Shown piece after piece: positions 1 to 9,403 of a DNA stretch of 64,000 bases. This DNA is from Shewanella phaeophyticola. Lineage in GTDB: Bacteria > Pseudomonadota > Gammaproteobacteria > Enterobacterales > Shewanellaceae. The stretch covers positions 3,968,001-4,032,000 of the forward strand of contig NZ_JAODOQ010000001.1 of assembly GCF_025398315.1 (NCBI RefSeq), in the 5' to 3' direction. Each line of letters opens with the position of its first letter. The first letter of the stretch is position 1. A program made the translations under genes and the position numbers. The notes under the pieces are model-generated. The model ran no database searches. It was given only the letters and a program-made list of their open reading frames with translations, and was not told where the DNA came from.

Positions 1-28
1 AAAAAATGCCGGATTAACCGGCATTTTT
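1..28 (-). terminator. Rho-independent terminator of argA
   Basis: An 11-bp stem (AAAAATGCCGG paired with CCGGCATTTTT) has a 5-nt loop and ends in a T run when read on the minus strand. It lies just past the argA stop codon, so it most likely ends argA. The A run on the other side means it could work in both directions. Confidence 0.8.
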
Positions 29-43
29 CATTGTGTGAAACGC

Positions 44-1394
44 TTATAAATCGAGTGCAAGAATTTTTGAACGGCGCTGATAGTTATAGAGCTGTTTTTT
101 CTTGTTAGGTAACTCTTCAACATCAACAATGTTAAAGCCATGCTCTAAAAACCAATGAATGCTGCGTGTTGTTAACGCAAATAAACGCGAGTAACCGCGT
201 ACTCGTGCCTGACCAATAATGTTATTCAACAAAATACTGCCTCGGTCAGCATCACGATAATCAGGATGCACCACTAAACACGCAAACTCGCCGGCATTGT
301 CTTCTTCAAACGGATACAGCGCCGCGCAACCAATCACTAAGTTATCGCGCTCGACCAACATAAACTGCTCAATTTCCATTTCGAGCTGCTCACGAGAGCG
401 ACGCACTAAAATACCCTGTTCTTCCAATGGACGAATTAAGTTTAAAATCCCACCAATATCACCAATGGTTGCACGGCGCAAACGCTCGGCGCTTTGCGTC
501 ACAATTTGAGTACCAATCCCTTCACGAGAGAACAACTCTTGAAGTAATGCGCCATCATCTAAGTAACTGACTAAATGGCAACGGGGTACACCACGACGAC
601 AAGCCTCAACACTGGCCTTTAAGAACGCCATTTTACCCACAGAAGTATGATCATCTTCAGACATGGTTTTAAGCATTTCTTCGATATCGTCAGGCATGAG
701 CTCGGCAATGACTTCGCCATTTTTGCCAATAAGACCATTAGTGTCACTAAAGCCAATAATTTTGTCTGCTTTAAGTTTAATCGCTACCTGAGTAGCAACT
801 TCTTCAGCGGTTAAGTTAAAGCTCTCCCCCGTAACAGACGCTGCAATAGAGTCCCATCAACACAATACCATTATTGTCTAACTGGCGACGTAAGCCTTGC
901 GCATCAATACGGCGAACTTTACCACTTAAACAAAAATCAACGCCATCATCGATACCTAATGGCTGAGCAATAACAAAGTTGCCACTCACAACGTTAATCT
1001 GCGCATTTTGCATAGGGGTATTACCCAAACTCATCGATAATCTTGCCGTAATATCAAACTGGGTTGCACCCGCAACTTGTTTAATAATTTTCAGACTTTC
1101 TTCATCAGTAATACGGATGCCATTGTGGTAAACAGGTTCAATACCGGCAGCTTTTAATCCAGCATCAATTTGCGGCCTTGCGCCGTAAACTAAAACCACT
1201 TCAATACCAAGTGAATGCAACAAGGCAACATCATTTAAAATACCGCGAAATTGCGAATGCGCTAATGCCTCGCCACCTAACATGACAACAAACGTTTTAC
1301 CTCTATGCGCATTAACATAAGGAGCAGAATGACGAAATCCATCAACCAATTCAGTGGTTCTCACGGGCAAATTCACCTCGGTGTTGGTAAGCAT
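44..1394 (-). CDS. argA: N-acetylglutamate synthase ArgA, frame broken by one inserted base
   Basis: ArgA makes N-acetylglutamate from acetyl-CoA and glutamate, the first step of arginine synthesis in the cytoplasm. The N-terminal part shows the amino-acid-kinase fold (VVMLGGEAL, VLVYGARPQID, GIRITDEESL). The C-terminal part is a GNAT acetyltransferase (CLVVHPDYRDADRG, LFALTTRSIHWFLEHGF). The two parts lie in different frames. The join is at about 849-855, where GGACTCTATT is seen and the family motif (V)LMGPIAASVTGES needs GGCCCTATT. With that correction the protein is about 449 residues, normal for the bifunctional family. Two ARG boxes lie upstream and a terminator downstream. I take the break to be a sequencing artefact because the same signature recurs across the window. 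Confidence 0.9.
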
Positions 1395-1455
1395 TAAACA
1401 AGCTTGCGTGTGTATGCACCTTGCAAGCTAACATATAGTACGAAGACACGATGGT

Positions 1456-1494
1456 ATTGCATTTTAATTCACTTTAAAAGCATTTTATTTCACT
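1456..1494 (-). promoter_or_regulatory. Pair of ARG boxes (ArgR operator) upstream of argA
   Basis: Two 18-bp sites, centred on TGCATTTTAATTCA (1458-1471) and AGCATTTTATTTCA (1479-1492), fit the ArgR consensus TGAAT-N4-ATTCA with one and three mismatches in the core. Their starts are exactly 21 bp apart, the spacing (18-bp box plus 3 bp) known for tandem ARG boxes. They lie 60-100 bp upstream of the argA start, the expected place for arginine repression. The match was made by eye. Confidence 0.65.
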
Positions 1495-1648
1495 TTTAAC
1501 TAAAAGTATTTTGTCATTTTTGTGTGAAAAATTCATTACAGCCAAAAAGTTAGTTAAATGTTAACGTCAATGTAGCTTTACGCACTTTTACTCAGTAAAA
1601 CGACGTAAGTTATCTCATACTCATTATAGGTTAATTTTCTGCGGGCAT

Positions 1649-1677
1649 AAAAAAAGCCCCAATAAAGGGGCTTTTTT
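1649..1677 (-). terminator. Rho-independent terminator after rpmG
   Basis: AAAAGCCCC pairs with GGGGCTTTT around a short AATAAA loop, flanked by A and T runs on both sides. It follows the stop codon of rpmG on the minus strand and probably ends the rpmB-rpmG transcript. Confidence 0.8.
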
Positions 1678-1693
1678 AAGATTCAAAAATCAA

Positions 1694-1867
1694 TTACTTG
1701 ATTTTAGCTTCTTTATAGATAACGTGCTGACGAATAACTGGATCAAATTTCTTGATTTCCATTTTCTCAGGCATGTTACGCTTGTTCTTTTCAGTAGTGT
1801 AGAAGTGACCAGTTTTAGCACTAGATACTAATTTGATCTTCTCACGATTACCTTTAGATTTAGCCAT
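1694..1867 (-). CDS. rpmG: 50S ribosomal protein L33
   Basis: Translation gives a 57-residue basic protein beginning MAKSKGNREKIKLVSSAKTG and ending VIYKEAKIK, the L33 fold with the typical HFYTTEKNKRN segment. The zinc-ribbon cysteines found in some L33 paralogues are absent, so this is the Cys-less form usual in gammaproteobacteria. It starts six bases after rpmB ends, is read in the same direction, and is followed by a strong terminator. The rpmB-rpmG-radC neighbourhood is conserved in enterics and Shewanella. Confidence 0.95.
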   Translation of the reverse strand: MAKSKGNREKIKLVSSAKTGHFYTTEKNKRNMPEKMEIKKFDPVIRQHVIYKEAKIK

Positions 1868-1873
1868 TTTCTA

Positions 1874-2110
1874 TTATACCTTCTCGCCACGGGCACGAAG
1901 TTCAGCAACAACAACTTCAATACCTTTCTTGTCGATAATACGAATACCTTTAGTAGATACACGTAATTGTACGAAACGCTTTTCTTCTTCTAACCAAAAA
2001 CGGTGGTTTTGTAGGTTAGGTAAAAAACGACGACGAGTCGCGTTTTTTGCGTGCGAACGGTTGTTACCAACCATTGGCTTCTTGCCAGTTACTTGGCATA
2101 CTCTTGACAT
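1874..2110 (-). CDS. rpmB: 50S ribosomal protein L28
   Basis: The protein is 78 residues, MSRVCQVTGKKPMVGNNRSH through to VVAELRARGEKV, which matches bacterial L28 over its whole length. The ATG at 2110 is chosen rather than the in-frame ATG 15 bases upstream, because family members begin MSRVCQ and a GGAGA ribosome-binding site precedes this start. It is the first gene of an rpmB-rpmG pair with rpmG six bases downstream. L28 sits in the large subunit and helps in its assembly. Confidence 0.96.
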   Translation of the reverse strand: MSRVCQVTGKKPMVGNNRSHAKNATRRRFLPNLQNHRFWLEEEKRFVQLRVSTKGIRIIDKKGIEVVVAELRARGEKV

Positions 2111-2231
2111 GTCAATCTTCTCCAAAACAAATTTTTAACGCTCGAGCATTAATGTGCCTCGTATGGCCGTCGCCCGAGGCACAAAGAGGGCGCATTTTAT
2201 ACACGATTGACCACATAAGATCAAGCAGTGT

Positions 2232-2911
2232 TTATACAATCCATCCTCGCTCGGCAAAGGAGACTATCTCCTGATCACCTACAACCATATGATCTAACAA
2301 AGAAACATCTATGGTTGCCAATGCATTTTTTATTCGCTCAGTTATTCGCCGATCAGCCTGACTTGGCTCAGCAATGCCAGACGGGTGATTGTGACACACT
2401 ATCACCGCCGCTGCTTTTTTCTCCAAAACAAGGCTAATCACCTCGCGAGGATAAACAGAAGCTGAATCGATGGTGCCACGAAATAATTCTACAAATTGAA
2501 TGACTCTATGTTGGGTATCCAACAATAGTAAGGCGAACACTTCATAGGATCGGTCTGCTAATTGTCTCATTAAATAGTCCCGAGTTAAATCAGGATTTGT
2601 CAAAATTTGCCCTCTTTGTAGATTTTCATGAGCAATTCGCTTAGAAATCTCGGCCGCGGCCTGTAATTGAGCATATTTAACCGGCTACCAACCCCGGCTA
2701 ATTGGCACACCTGGCTCTTAGACGCACTCAACAAACTGCGTAAACCGCCAAACTGATTTATCATATTGCGGGCTAAATCCACGGCATTTTGCCCCGCTAA
2801 ACCATTGCGTAAAATCACCGCTAATAATTCTGCATCAGACAATTGCCCAGCACCATTAAGTAATAGCTTTTCACGTGGCTCTTCTCCTTGAGGCCAATCT
2901 TTAATCCCCAT
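2232..2911 (-). CDS. radC: RadC family JAB-domain protein, frame broken near residue 75
   Basis: The N-terminal half has the UPF0758 start (MGIKDWPQGEEPREKLLLNG) and a helix-hairpin-helix (QLAGVGS). The C-terminal half has the JAMM metal-binding motif (VCHNHPSGIAEPSQAD) and DHMVVGD. The halves are in different frames. The join lies at about 2682-2690, where GGTAGCCGG is read and the family sequence GVGPVKYAQL needs GGCCCGG, two bases fewer. The corrected length is about 225 residues, the usual size. Despite its name, RadC has no well-settled role in DNA repair. It is divergent from coaBC, which is the usual arrangement. Confidence 0.88.
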
Positions 2912-3155
2912 GCAAACTCCTTGTTAACTGTGAGACGTCATAACACCGACGAATCCAGTTGCACAAATTCGCTACCACTACGCCAATACTGAGTTGTTGT
3001 GTTTAAAAAACACTCTATGGATGAGTTGCACCCTCAGAGTGAATGACACTCTCTAAAATCAGTTACACAGTATGGTCGATATTTTTGAGATTGGATCCAC
3101 GCAACTTGTCATAGGTTTGTGATATTGTTAGCCGCAATGAGATTTGAGGCGGATA

Positions 3156-4358
3156 ATGCACAACATGCTGACAAATAAAAAAGTACTACTCGGAATTGGC
3201 GGCGGTATTGCCGCATACAAAAGCGCGGATCTAATTCGCCGCTTAAAAGAACGCGGCGCAGACGTGCGAGTCATCATGACCCAAAGCGCCATGGAGTTTA
3301 TTACACCATTAACCATTCAGGCGCTTTCAGGCCATCCAGTCGCTTCTGATTTGCTCGACCCTGCTGCTGAAGCAGCAATGGGACATATCGAATTAGCACG
3401 TTGGGCAGATGTCGTGTTACTTGCTCCGGCTACCGCAAACTTAATGGCGCGTATCAATGCCGGCATGGCCGACGAGCTACTCACCACCACGTGTTTAGCC
3501 ACTAGCGCACCTATCATTGTATGCCCAGCAATGAACCAACAGATGTATCAAAACATCGCCACTCAAGAGAATATGGCAAATCTAGCCCGTAAAGGCTTAG
3601 CCATTTGGCAACCCGCCTCTGGTCATCAAGCCTGTGGTGAAGTCGGCCCAGGCCGCATGCAAGAGCCCGTCGCCATAGCAGAGCAATTGGTACAATTTTT
3701 TGGCCAAAGTCTTTACAAGGGCATAAATTATTACTCACAGCAAGTACAACCCGCAGAAGCTATCGACCCGGTGCGTTATATATCCAACCACAGCTCAGGC
3801 AAAATGGGCTTTGCCCTTGCACAAGCTGCAGCAGAAATGGGCGCAAAAGTGACCCTTGTTTCGGACGCAGTCAACCTTGCCACACCAGCTGGCGTTAAGC
3901 GCATTGATGTTGACTCTGCACAACAAATGCTCGATGCCGTAATGCAACAGGTTGAACAGCATGATATTTTTATTGGTTGCGCCGCAGTAGCAGACTATCG
4001 AATTGCTGATATCGCCGATCAAAAAATTAAAAAATCGGCCGAAGAAATGCAGCTTGCGCTGGTGCGTAATCCTGATATCTTAGCCACGGTAGCCCAGCAC
4101 ACAACACGACCTTTCACCGTCGGTTTTGCTGCTGAAACCAACGATGTAGAGCAATACGCACGTGGCAAACTACAGCGTAAAAAGCTGGATATGATTGCCG
4201 CTAACGATGTCTCTATTCAAGGCTTAGGCTTTAATGCCGATAGCAATGCACTACAAGTATTTTGGCAAGACGGCAGCCAACAACTGCCTGCAACAGACAA
4301 ACTGACACTGGCACACCAATTACTTACATTGATAGAACAGCAACTAAATAAATCATGA
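3156..4358 (+). CDS. coaBC: Bifunctional phosphopantothenoylcysteine decarboxylase/synthetase CoaBC
   Basis: CoaB joins cysteine to 4'-phosphopantothenate using CTP, and CoaC decarboxylates the product, two steps of coenzyme A synthesis. The N-terminal flavoprotein domain shows VLLGIGGGIAAYKSADLIR and VCPAMNQQM. The C-terminal domain shows DPVRYISNHSSGKMGFALA, IGCAAVADYR, KIKK and VGFAAETNDVEQYA. The ATG at 3156 follows a GAGGCGG site and is preferred to the TTG 12 bases upstream. At 3727-3757 the reading frame runs for about 12 residues as NYYSQQVQPAEA where the family has NILLTAGPTREA. A one-base loss and a one-base gain cancel out, so the conserved GPTRE segment is scrambled although the frame stays open. 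It overlaps dut by 4 bases. Confidence 0.93.
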   Translation: MHNMLTNKKVLLGIGGGIAAYKSADLIRRLKERGADVRVIMTQSAMEFITPLTIQALSGHPVASDLLDPAAEAAMGHIELARWADVVLLAPATANLMARINAGMADELLTTTCLATSAPIIVCPAMNQQMYQNIATQENMANLARKGLAIWQPASGHQACGEVGPGRMQEPVAIAEQLVQFFGQSLYKGINYYSQQVQPAEAIDPVRYISNHSSGKMGFALAQAAAEMGAKVTLVSDAVNLATPAGVKRIDVDSAQQMLDAVMQQVEQHDIFIGCAAVADYRIADIADQKIKKSAEEMQLALVRNPDILATVAQHTTRPFTVGFAAETNDVEQYARGKLQRKKLDMIAANDVSIQGLGFNADSNALQVFWQDGSQQLPATDKLTLAHQLLTLIEQQLNKS

Positions 4359-4814
4359 AAACACCCATTGAACTCAAAATTCTCGACTCGCGTATTGGCA
4401 GTGAATTCCCGCTGCCAGCTTATGCTACTCCCGGTAGCGCAGGTATGGACTTACGCGCAATGACCGACACAGCAATGGTTATCGAACCAGGTCAAACTGT
4501 GTTAATTCCAACGGGCATCGCCATTCACGTGGCAGACCCAAGTCTGGCAGCGGTCATTTTACCGCGCTCAGGTATGAAGCTATAAAAATGGCATTGTACT
4601 GGGTAATTTGGTTGGTTTAATCGACTCTGATTATCAAGGGCAACTCATGGTGTCATGTTGGAACAGAAGTGATAAACCATTCACACTCGACATTGGCGAT
4701 CGTTTAGCCCAATTAATGTTTGTCCCTGTTGTGCAAGCAGAATTTACCCTAGTGGATGAGTTTAATAGCTCAGATCGTGGAGAAGGCGGATTTGGTCACT
4801 CAGGTACCAAATAA
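4355..4814 (+). CDS. dut: dUTP diphosphatase (dUTPase), frame broken at the conserved SGMGHKHG motif
   Basis: Dut hydrolyses dUTP to dUMP, keeping uracil out of DNA and feeding thymidylate synthesis. Trimeric dUTPase motifs are seen in order: PGSAGMDLRA, ILPRSGM, GLIDSDYQG, WNR, DRLAQLMFVPV and RGEGGFGHSG. The frame breaks at about 4576-4582: the sequence reads ATGAAGCTATAAAAAT where ATGGGCCATAAAAAT would restore SGMGHKNGIVLGN. This is one base too many and includes a false stop. The corrected length is 152 residues, the normal size. The gene is usually essential, which argues that the break is not real. It starts inside the coaBC stop (ATGA overlap). Confidence 0.92.
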
Positions 4815-4849
4815 CCTTTTCAAGTAGTCACTGAGCCAAGGAACACATC

Positions 4850-5443
4850 ATGGCCGAAAGCCCAAAAATAAACCGTCGTGAACATATTTTACAATGCTTA
4901 GCGCAAATGCTTGAGACTAGTCCAGGCCAACGGATCACAACCGCCAAGCTCGCCGCTGAAGTGGGTGTGTCAGAAGCCGCGCTATATCGTCACTTTCCTA
5001 GCAAAGCCCGGATGTTTGAAGGCTTAATCGAATTTATTGAAGATGCGATTCTATCGCGATTAAACATCATCATGGACGAAGAAAAAGACACCATGACTCG
5101 TTGCCAATTAGTATTACAGCTATTGTTGGTATTTTCTGAACGCAACCCAGGTATTTCAAGAGTATTAAACGGCGATGCACTATTAGGCGAAAATGAGCGT
5201 TTACGTAGCCGTATTGACGCACTCTTTGCCAAAATAGAAACTCAAATAAAACAAATTCTGCGCGAAAAAACCTTACGTGAAGGCGTCGGTTTTAACCTCG
5301 ATGAAGCCATACTCGCTAACTTGTTATTAGCATTTGCCGAAGGCAGAATTTCACAGTTTGTCCGCAGTGAATTTAAACAAAAGCCTACGCTACATTTTGA
5401 TGAGCAATGGACCTTTATTCAGCAGCAATTATTGAGAAGTTAA
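4850..5443 (+). CDS. slmA: Nucleoid occlusion factor SlmA (TetR family)
   Basis: SlmA binds specific DNA sites over the chromosome and blocks FtsZ assembly there, so that the septum does not cut the nucleoid. The 197-residue protein has an N-terminal TetR helix-turn-helix (ITTAKLAAEVGVSEAALYRHFPSKARMFEGL) and the typical SlmA start MAESPKINRREHILQCLA. The reading frame is intact. It lies 36 bases after dut, completing the coaBC-dut-slmA order known from enterics and Shewanella. Confidence 0.95.
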   Translation: MAESPKINRREHILQCLAQMLETSPGQRITTAKLAAEVGVSEAALYRHFPSKARMFEGLIEFIEDAILSRLNIIMDEEKDTMTRCQLVLQLLLVFSERNPGISRVLNGDALLGENERLRSRIDALFAKIETQIKQILREKTLREGVGFNLDEAILANLLLAFAEGRISQFVRSEFKQKPTLHFDEQWTFIQQQLLRS

Positions 5444-5489
5444 CGCTTCCTCTCAACTCTATCTTTGTATTTATGTATCGAGTCCTTGC

Positions 5490-5517
5490 TTGACATTTGA
5501 ACAGTAAGAAATATGCT
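5490..5517 (+). promoter_or_regulatory. Probable sigma-70 promoter of the Sel1-repeat gene
   Basis: A perfect -35 hexamer TTGACA (5490-5495) is followed after 16 bases by TATGCT (5512-5517), a fair -10. The alternative -10 TAGTAT with a TG extension lies 5 bases further on. The start codon of the next gene is 38 bases downstream. This is a prediction by eye only. Confidence 0.4.
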
Positions 5518-5554
5518 AGTATTTTTAATATTAGAATGTTGACAAGGACTTGTT

Positions 5555-6349
5555 ATGAAAAAAATTATTCTATTTTTAGTTATTTCTTTACTCTGTTATT
5601 CCAATCAATCTATCGCTCAATCCACAAACTTTAAAGCGGCATCAACTCCATTAGCACAATGCGATAGCGCAGAATGCCACAATCGTTTTTTACAATATAA
5701 GAGGTATGCTAAAAAAGGATACTCTGACGCAATGTCAGTATTAGCCGAATTTTATTATGTTGGCTATGGCACAAAACCCAACACAAGCAGAGCGTTAAAG
5801 TGGTACCGCAAAGCCGCTAAATTCGACTCACCACAAGCCCAATATAAAGCCGGCATAATTTACCTCAGTGAGGGTGAGTATCAAGATATTGATAAGGGAT
5901 TAGACTATCTTGAGCAAGCAGAAAAAAGTAACATTGCCCAAGCATCTCATCTTCTAGGTCTTATTTATTGGGAAGGCGAGTTAGTCCCGCAAGACCTTAA
6001 CAAAGTCTCTTCTCACCTGACTATCGCCTATGAAAAACAATATTCAGATACCACAGACTTTGTTGAAATCCATAAAAATGAAGCGCCTTTTAATGATATT
6101 TATAAAATAGAAGTTGCAGAAAGCACACTTAATGCACCTCAAGGCGAAATGGAACAAATATCTGTCGTTTCACCCAACCTTGAAGACGTGTTCGACTACC
6201 ACCTTGCATTAATGGATACATTTTTGCCAGACGCTGCAAAAGGAACTGGCTCAAATATTGCCGGCAGAACCTGTGATGAACGTATTGAATGCGGCACTCA
6301 ATCTAATAGGCATCGTATACAAGACTTCTTGATGATTATGTGGTTTTAG
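5555..6349 (+). CDS. Secreted Sel1-repeat protein
   Basis: The 264-residue product begins with a clear signal peptide (MKKIILFLVISLLCYSNQSIAQ). Sel1-type TPR repeats follow, with the pattern A-x2-G-x(n)-A-x2-L at AKKGYSDAMSVLAEFYYVGYG, ALKWYRKAAKFDSPQAQYKAG and AQASHLLGLIYWEGE. Such repeats are protein-protein interaction scaffolds, and the partner cannot be told from sequence. The C-terminal 80 residues are not repeat-like and hold two cysteines (TCDERIEC) that could pair in the periplasm. It stands alone between slmA and an S9 peptidase, with its own likely promoter. Confidence 0.75.
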   Translation: MKKIILFLVISLLCYSNQSIAQSTNFKAASTPLAQCDSAECHNRFLQYKRYAKKGYSDAMSVLAEFYYVGYGTKPNTSRALKWYRKAAKFDSPQAQYKAGIIYLSEGEYQDIDKGLDYLEQAEKSNIAQASHLLGLIYWEGELVPQDLNKVSSHLTIAYEKQYSDTTDFVEIHKNEAPFNDIYKIEVAESTLNAPQGEMEQISVVSPNLEDVFDYHLALMDTFLPDAAKGTGSNIAGRTCDERIECGTQSNRHRIQDFLMIMWF

Positions 6350-6527
6350 TTGCCTTTAATTGATACAAAAACGACACGGTAAGTCTTGTTTAAGCTTACC
6401 AATTTACTTTTATAAGTACATAAACTGATTAATTTTATCACTTTTCTAACTTACTAATGTTGCCCACCCACCTTAGATAAAATACAATACCGTTACATTT
6501 TTAACATTTATTACACGGACTGTATTT

Positions 6528-8477
6528 ATGCTGCGCATTTTATACCTCACTTGCTGTTTGCTCATTTTATTCACTACCCATACCTTTGCCTCCCCTTCAA
6601 TTAAAGATTTTAGTGCTGACTCTGAGTTTTCAGGTGTTAAAATTTCACCCGACGGTAAGCACCTGGGTGTGATCTTAATCGAAGATGAAAAACGCACATT
6701 ATTGATTTTAAACCTTGAGTCAATGAAGCCAACTTATGCAGTCAAATTCAGTGGTGATGAAGAAGTCGGTGGCTACTATTGGGTTAATGACGAGCGTGTA
6801 GTATTACAAAAACTCTATAAACACGCTCAACGCGAAGCATCAGACTATTATGGTGAATTATTAGCTGTAAATTATGATGGCAGCAAATCGAAATACTTAT
6901 TTGGTTATAACAGTGATACATCCGCAAGTACCAAAATAAAAAGTAATGGCGGTATTCAAGCGAGTGCATTCGTACTCGATACCTTAAAGGATAATGAAGA
7001 CGATATTCTGGTTATGGCTTATCCTTGGAATAAGCAAAATTATGCATATACAGAAGTTTATCGCGTCGACGTTTACTCAGGTAAGCGCAAACGCCTAACT
7101 ACATCACCTGTTGCTAATGCGGGCTTTCTTGTTGATAACAACAAAAATGTACGCTTTAGTTTCGCCAATGATAAGAAAAACAATGAACAACTCTTCTACT
7201 ATGAAGATGGTGAATGGGTTGATGCAGATAAAATTAGAGGCGGACTCACCAATTTTTACCCGCTTTCGTTCACCGAAGACAATAAATCAATTTACGCTTT
7301 AGCAAATGGTGAAGGTTCAACCCGCGCAATTTATGAAGTCGAACTTGCAACAGCTAAACATAAAAAAATTATCCAACATGACGTTGTCGATCCATTTATG
7401 ACATGGGTAAGCGACCAAACCAATGCCCTTTACGCGGTTGAGTTTGAAAACGGCTACCCAGAGTATCGCTTTGTAGACACTCAAAGCGATAAAGCCAAAG
7501 CCCTGCGACAGTTAATGGATGCAATTCCAGATCACCGCATTCGTATTGTTAGCGAAACCGTCGATGGCGACACGCTTATTGTGATGGCGATGAATGATAG
7601 AAACTCAGGTGACTATTACTTATTTGACCGTAAAAAGCTTAAACTCAAATTCTTATTTGCTGAAAACGCAAAGCTAGACCCTAGCGAAATGTCAGAAGTA
7701 CGCCCAATTAGCTTTACAAACCGTGATGGCGTGACCATTCATGGTTACTTAACGCTACCTGTCGGCATGAAAGAGCATAAAAACATGCCGCTTGTGGTTA
7801 ATCCTCATGGCGGTGCACATGGTTCGCGCGACTTGTGGGTATTTAACGCAGAAAACCAACTGTTAGCACAAAATGGGATTGCCGTTTTACAAGTTAACTT
7901 CCGTGGTTCTGGTGGATACGGTAAAGCATTTGAAGAGTCTGGCTACTTATCTTGGGGCAGCAAAATTCAATACGATATTATTGATGCTACCCAATATGTT
8001 ATTGACCAAGGCTATGCCGACAAAGACAGAGTGTGTATTTCTGGCGGCAGTTTTGGTGGTTACTCAGCACTCATGAGCCCAATGCTAGCGCCAGATATGT
8101 TCAAATGTGCTGTAGGTGTTGCCGGTGTTTATGATTTAGAACAAATGTATAAAACCGGTGATGTACCTGAATCTTACAGTGGTGGAGCATACTTAGAAGA
8201 AGTGTTAGGCACTGATATTCAACGTCTTCGTGAAATGTCACCGACTCACAACGTGAATAAGCTAAAAGCCAAAGTGCTGCTAATTCATGGTGAAGAAGAT
8301 GAGCGCGCACCAATAGAACAATATGAAGCAATGGCAAAAGCGCTAGAGCAAGCTAACTACCCTTTCCAAAAAGAAATTTGGAAAAAAGAAGGCCATGGTT
8401 TCTTTAACGCCGAAAACCGCGCTAAGTATTATGAAATCATGCTTAAGTTCATCAAAGAGAACTTAAACGTTAAGTAG
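6528..8477 (+). CDS. S9 family (prolyl oligopeptidase-type) peptidase, exported
   Basis: The 649-residue protein has a signal peptide (to about residue 21), a long N-terminal segment with a seven-bladed-propeller look, and a C-terminal alpha/beta hydrolase domain. The likely catalytic triad is visible: Ser508 in GGSFGGYSA, Asp591 in HGEEDERAP and His623 in KEGHGFF. The oxyanion region NPHGGAHG is also present. Family members cut short peptides, often after proline or as dipeptidyl- or acylaminoacyl-peptidases, and export suggests a role in using peptides. The exact specificity cannot be assigned. A terminator follows. Confidence 0.88.
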   Translation: MLRILYLTCCLLILFTTHTFASPSIKDFSADSEFSGVKISPDGKHLGVILIEDEKRTLLILNLESMKPTYAVKFSGDEEVGGYYWVNDERVVLQKLYKHAQREASDYYGELLAVNYDGSKSKYLFGYNSDTSASTKIKSNGGIQASAFVLDTLKDNEDDILVMAYPWNKQNYAYTEVYRVDVYSGKRKRLTTSPVANAGFLVDNNKNVRFSFANDKKNNEQLFYYEDGEWVDADKIRGGLTNFYPLSFTEDNKSIYALANGEGSTRAIYEVELATAKHKKIIQHDVVDPFMTWVSDQTNALYAVEFENGYPEYRFVDTQSDKAKALRQLMDAIPDHRIRIVSETVDGDTLIVMAMNDRNSGDYYLFDRKKLKLKFLFAENAKLDPSEMSEVRPISFTNRDGVTIHGYLTLPVGMKEHKNMPLVVNPHGGAHGSRDLWVFNAENQLLAQNGIAVLQVNFRGSGGYGKAFEESGYLSWGSKIQYDIIDATQYVIDQGYADKDRVCISGGSFGGYSALMSPMLAPDMFKCAVGVAGVYDLEQMYKTGDVPESYSGGAYLEEVLGTDIQRLREMSPTHNVNKLKAKVLLIHGEEDERAPIEQYEAMAKALEQANYPFQKEIWKKEGHGFFNAENRAKYYEIMLKFIKENLNVK

Positions 8478-8501
8478 TAATTGCTTAAGCGTTTAATCAA
8501 C

Positions 8502-8537
8502 AAAAGCCGATACTTGACTAAAAGACTCGGCTTTTTT
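8502..8537 (+). terminator. Rho-independent terminator after the S9 peptidase gene
   Basis: AAAAGCCGA pairs with TCGGCTTTT over a 16-nt loop and runs into six Ts. It begins 25 bases after the peptidase stop codon. Confidence 0.75.
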
Positions 8538-8652
8538 ATTGCCTACAGTATTAATTTACAGCAAATCGCGCTATTCTCCTCGTCCCTTAGCAGCAGCTAA
8601 GCACGTTTTAACGTACACTTAAAAACAGTGATATAGAGTCGTTGGAGGATAT

Positions 8653-9303
8653 ATGGCACTCAGTGAAGCCGCAATTAAAGTACAAGCAGCACTAAAAGAT
8701 CGTGGGCTAGAAACCCCAATGCTGCCAAAAACTTCCACGCCTGAACAACGTAAAGTTAAAATTGAACACCATATGCGTGAAATTTTGACCTTAATGTCAC
8801 TCGACCTAACCGACGACAGCTTGGCTGACACGCCGCGGCGTATTGCAAAAATGTATGTCGACGAGATCTTCTCGGGGCTTGATTACGAAAACTTTCCCAA
8901 AATCACCGTCATTGAAAATAAGATGGGGGTGGATGAAATGGTGCGCGTACAAGACATTAGCTTAACCAGTACTTGTGAACACCATTTAGTGACCATCGAC
9001 GGCTTCGCAACGGTAGCCTATTTGCCACGCACTAAAATTATTGGCTTATCTAAAATTAACCGTATCGTGCGCTTCTTTTCCCAACGTCCGCAAGTGCAAG
9101 AACGCCTAACTCAACAAGTGTTAGTGGCGTTGCAAACCTTGCTTGAAACAAAAGATGTTGCCGTAAAAATGGATGCGGTACATTACTGCGTTAAATCTCG
9201 TGGGGTAATGGACTCAACCAGTTCAACCACCACCACAGCGCTTGGCGGTATTTTTAAATCAAATCCGGCTACCCGTGCTGAGTTTTTACACCAAGTGAAA
9301 TAA
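8653..9303 (+). CDS. folE: GTP cyclohydrolase I FolE
   Basis: FolE converts GTP to 7,8-dihydroneopterin triphosphate, the entry to folate synthesis. The 216-residue protein carries the zinc and active-site motifs LTSTCEHHLVTIDGFATVAY, GLSKINRIVRFFSQRPQVQE and HYCVKSRGVMDSTS. The zinc ligands expected in the family (Cys and His of CEHH, and the Cys of HYC) are all present, so this is the zinc-dependent type I enzyme. A TTGGAGGATAT ribosome-binding site precedes the ATG. The frame is intact, and a shared terminator separates it from the convergent pyrE. Confidence 0.95.
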   Translation: MALSEAAIKVQAALKDRGLETPMLPKTSTPEQRKVKIEHHMREILTLMSLDLTDDSLADTPRRIAKMYVDEIFSGLDYENFPKITVIENKMGVDEMVRVQDISLTSTCEHHLVTIDGFATVAYLPRTKIIGLSKINRIVRFFSQRPQVQERLTQQVLVALQTLLETKDVAVKMDAVHYCVKSRGVMDSTSSTTTTALGGIFKSNPATRAEFLHQVK

Positions 9304-9332
9304 CGTATTCGAATTACGCTAAAAAGAGCAAT

Positions 9333-9369
9333 AAAAGCTGCATCAATATGACTATTGTGCAGCTTTTTT
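9333..9369. terminator. Bidirectional terminator between folE and pyrE
   Basis: AAAAGCTGCA (9333-9342) pairs perfectly with TGCAGCTTTT (9358-9367). T runs on each outer side let it serve both convergent genes. Confidence 0.75.
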
Positions 9370-9403
9370 AATTTTCCAGTCTCAGCGGATCAGTTTGTCT
9401 AAA

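Noticed and set aside
44..1394. Programmed ribosomal frameshifting as the cause of the many split genes
   Set aside because: The breaks go both ways, lack common slippery heptamers, and hit genes not known for recoding. They share GGCC-type contexts or homopolymers, so sequence error is more likely.
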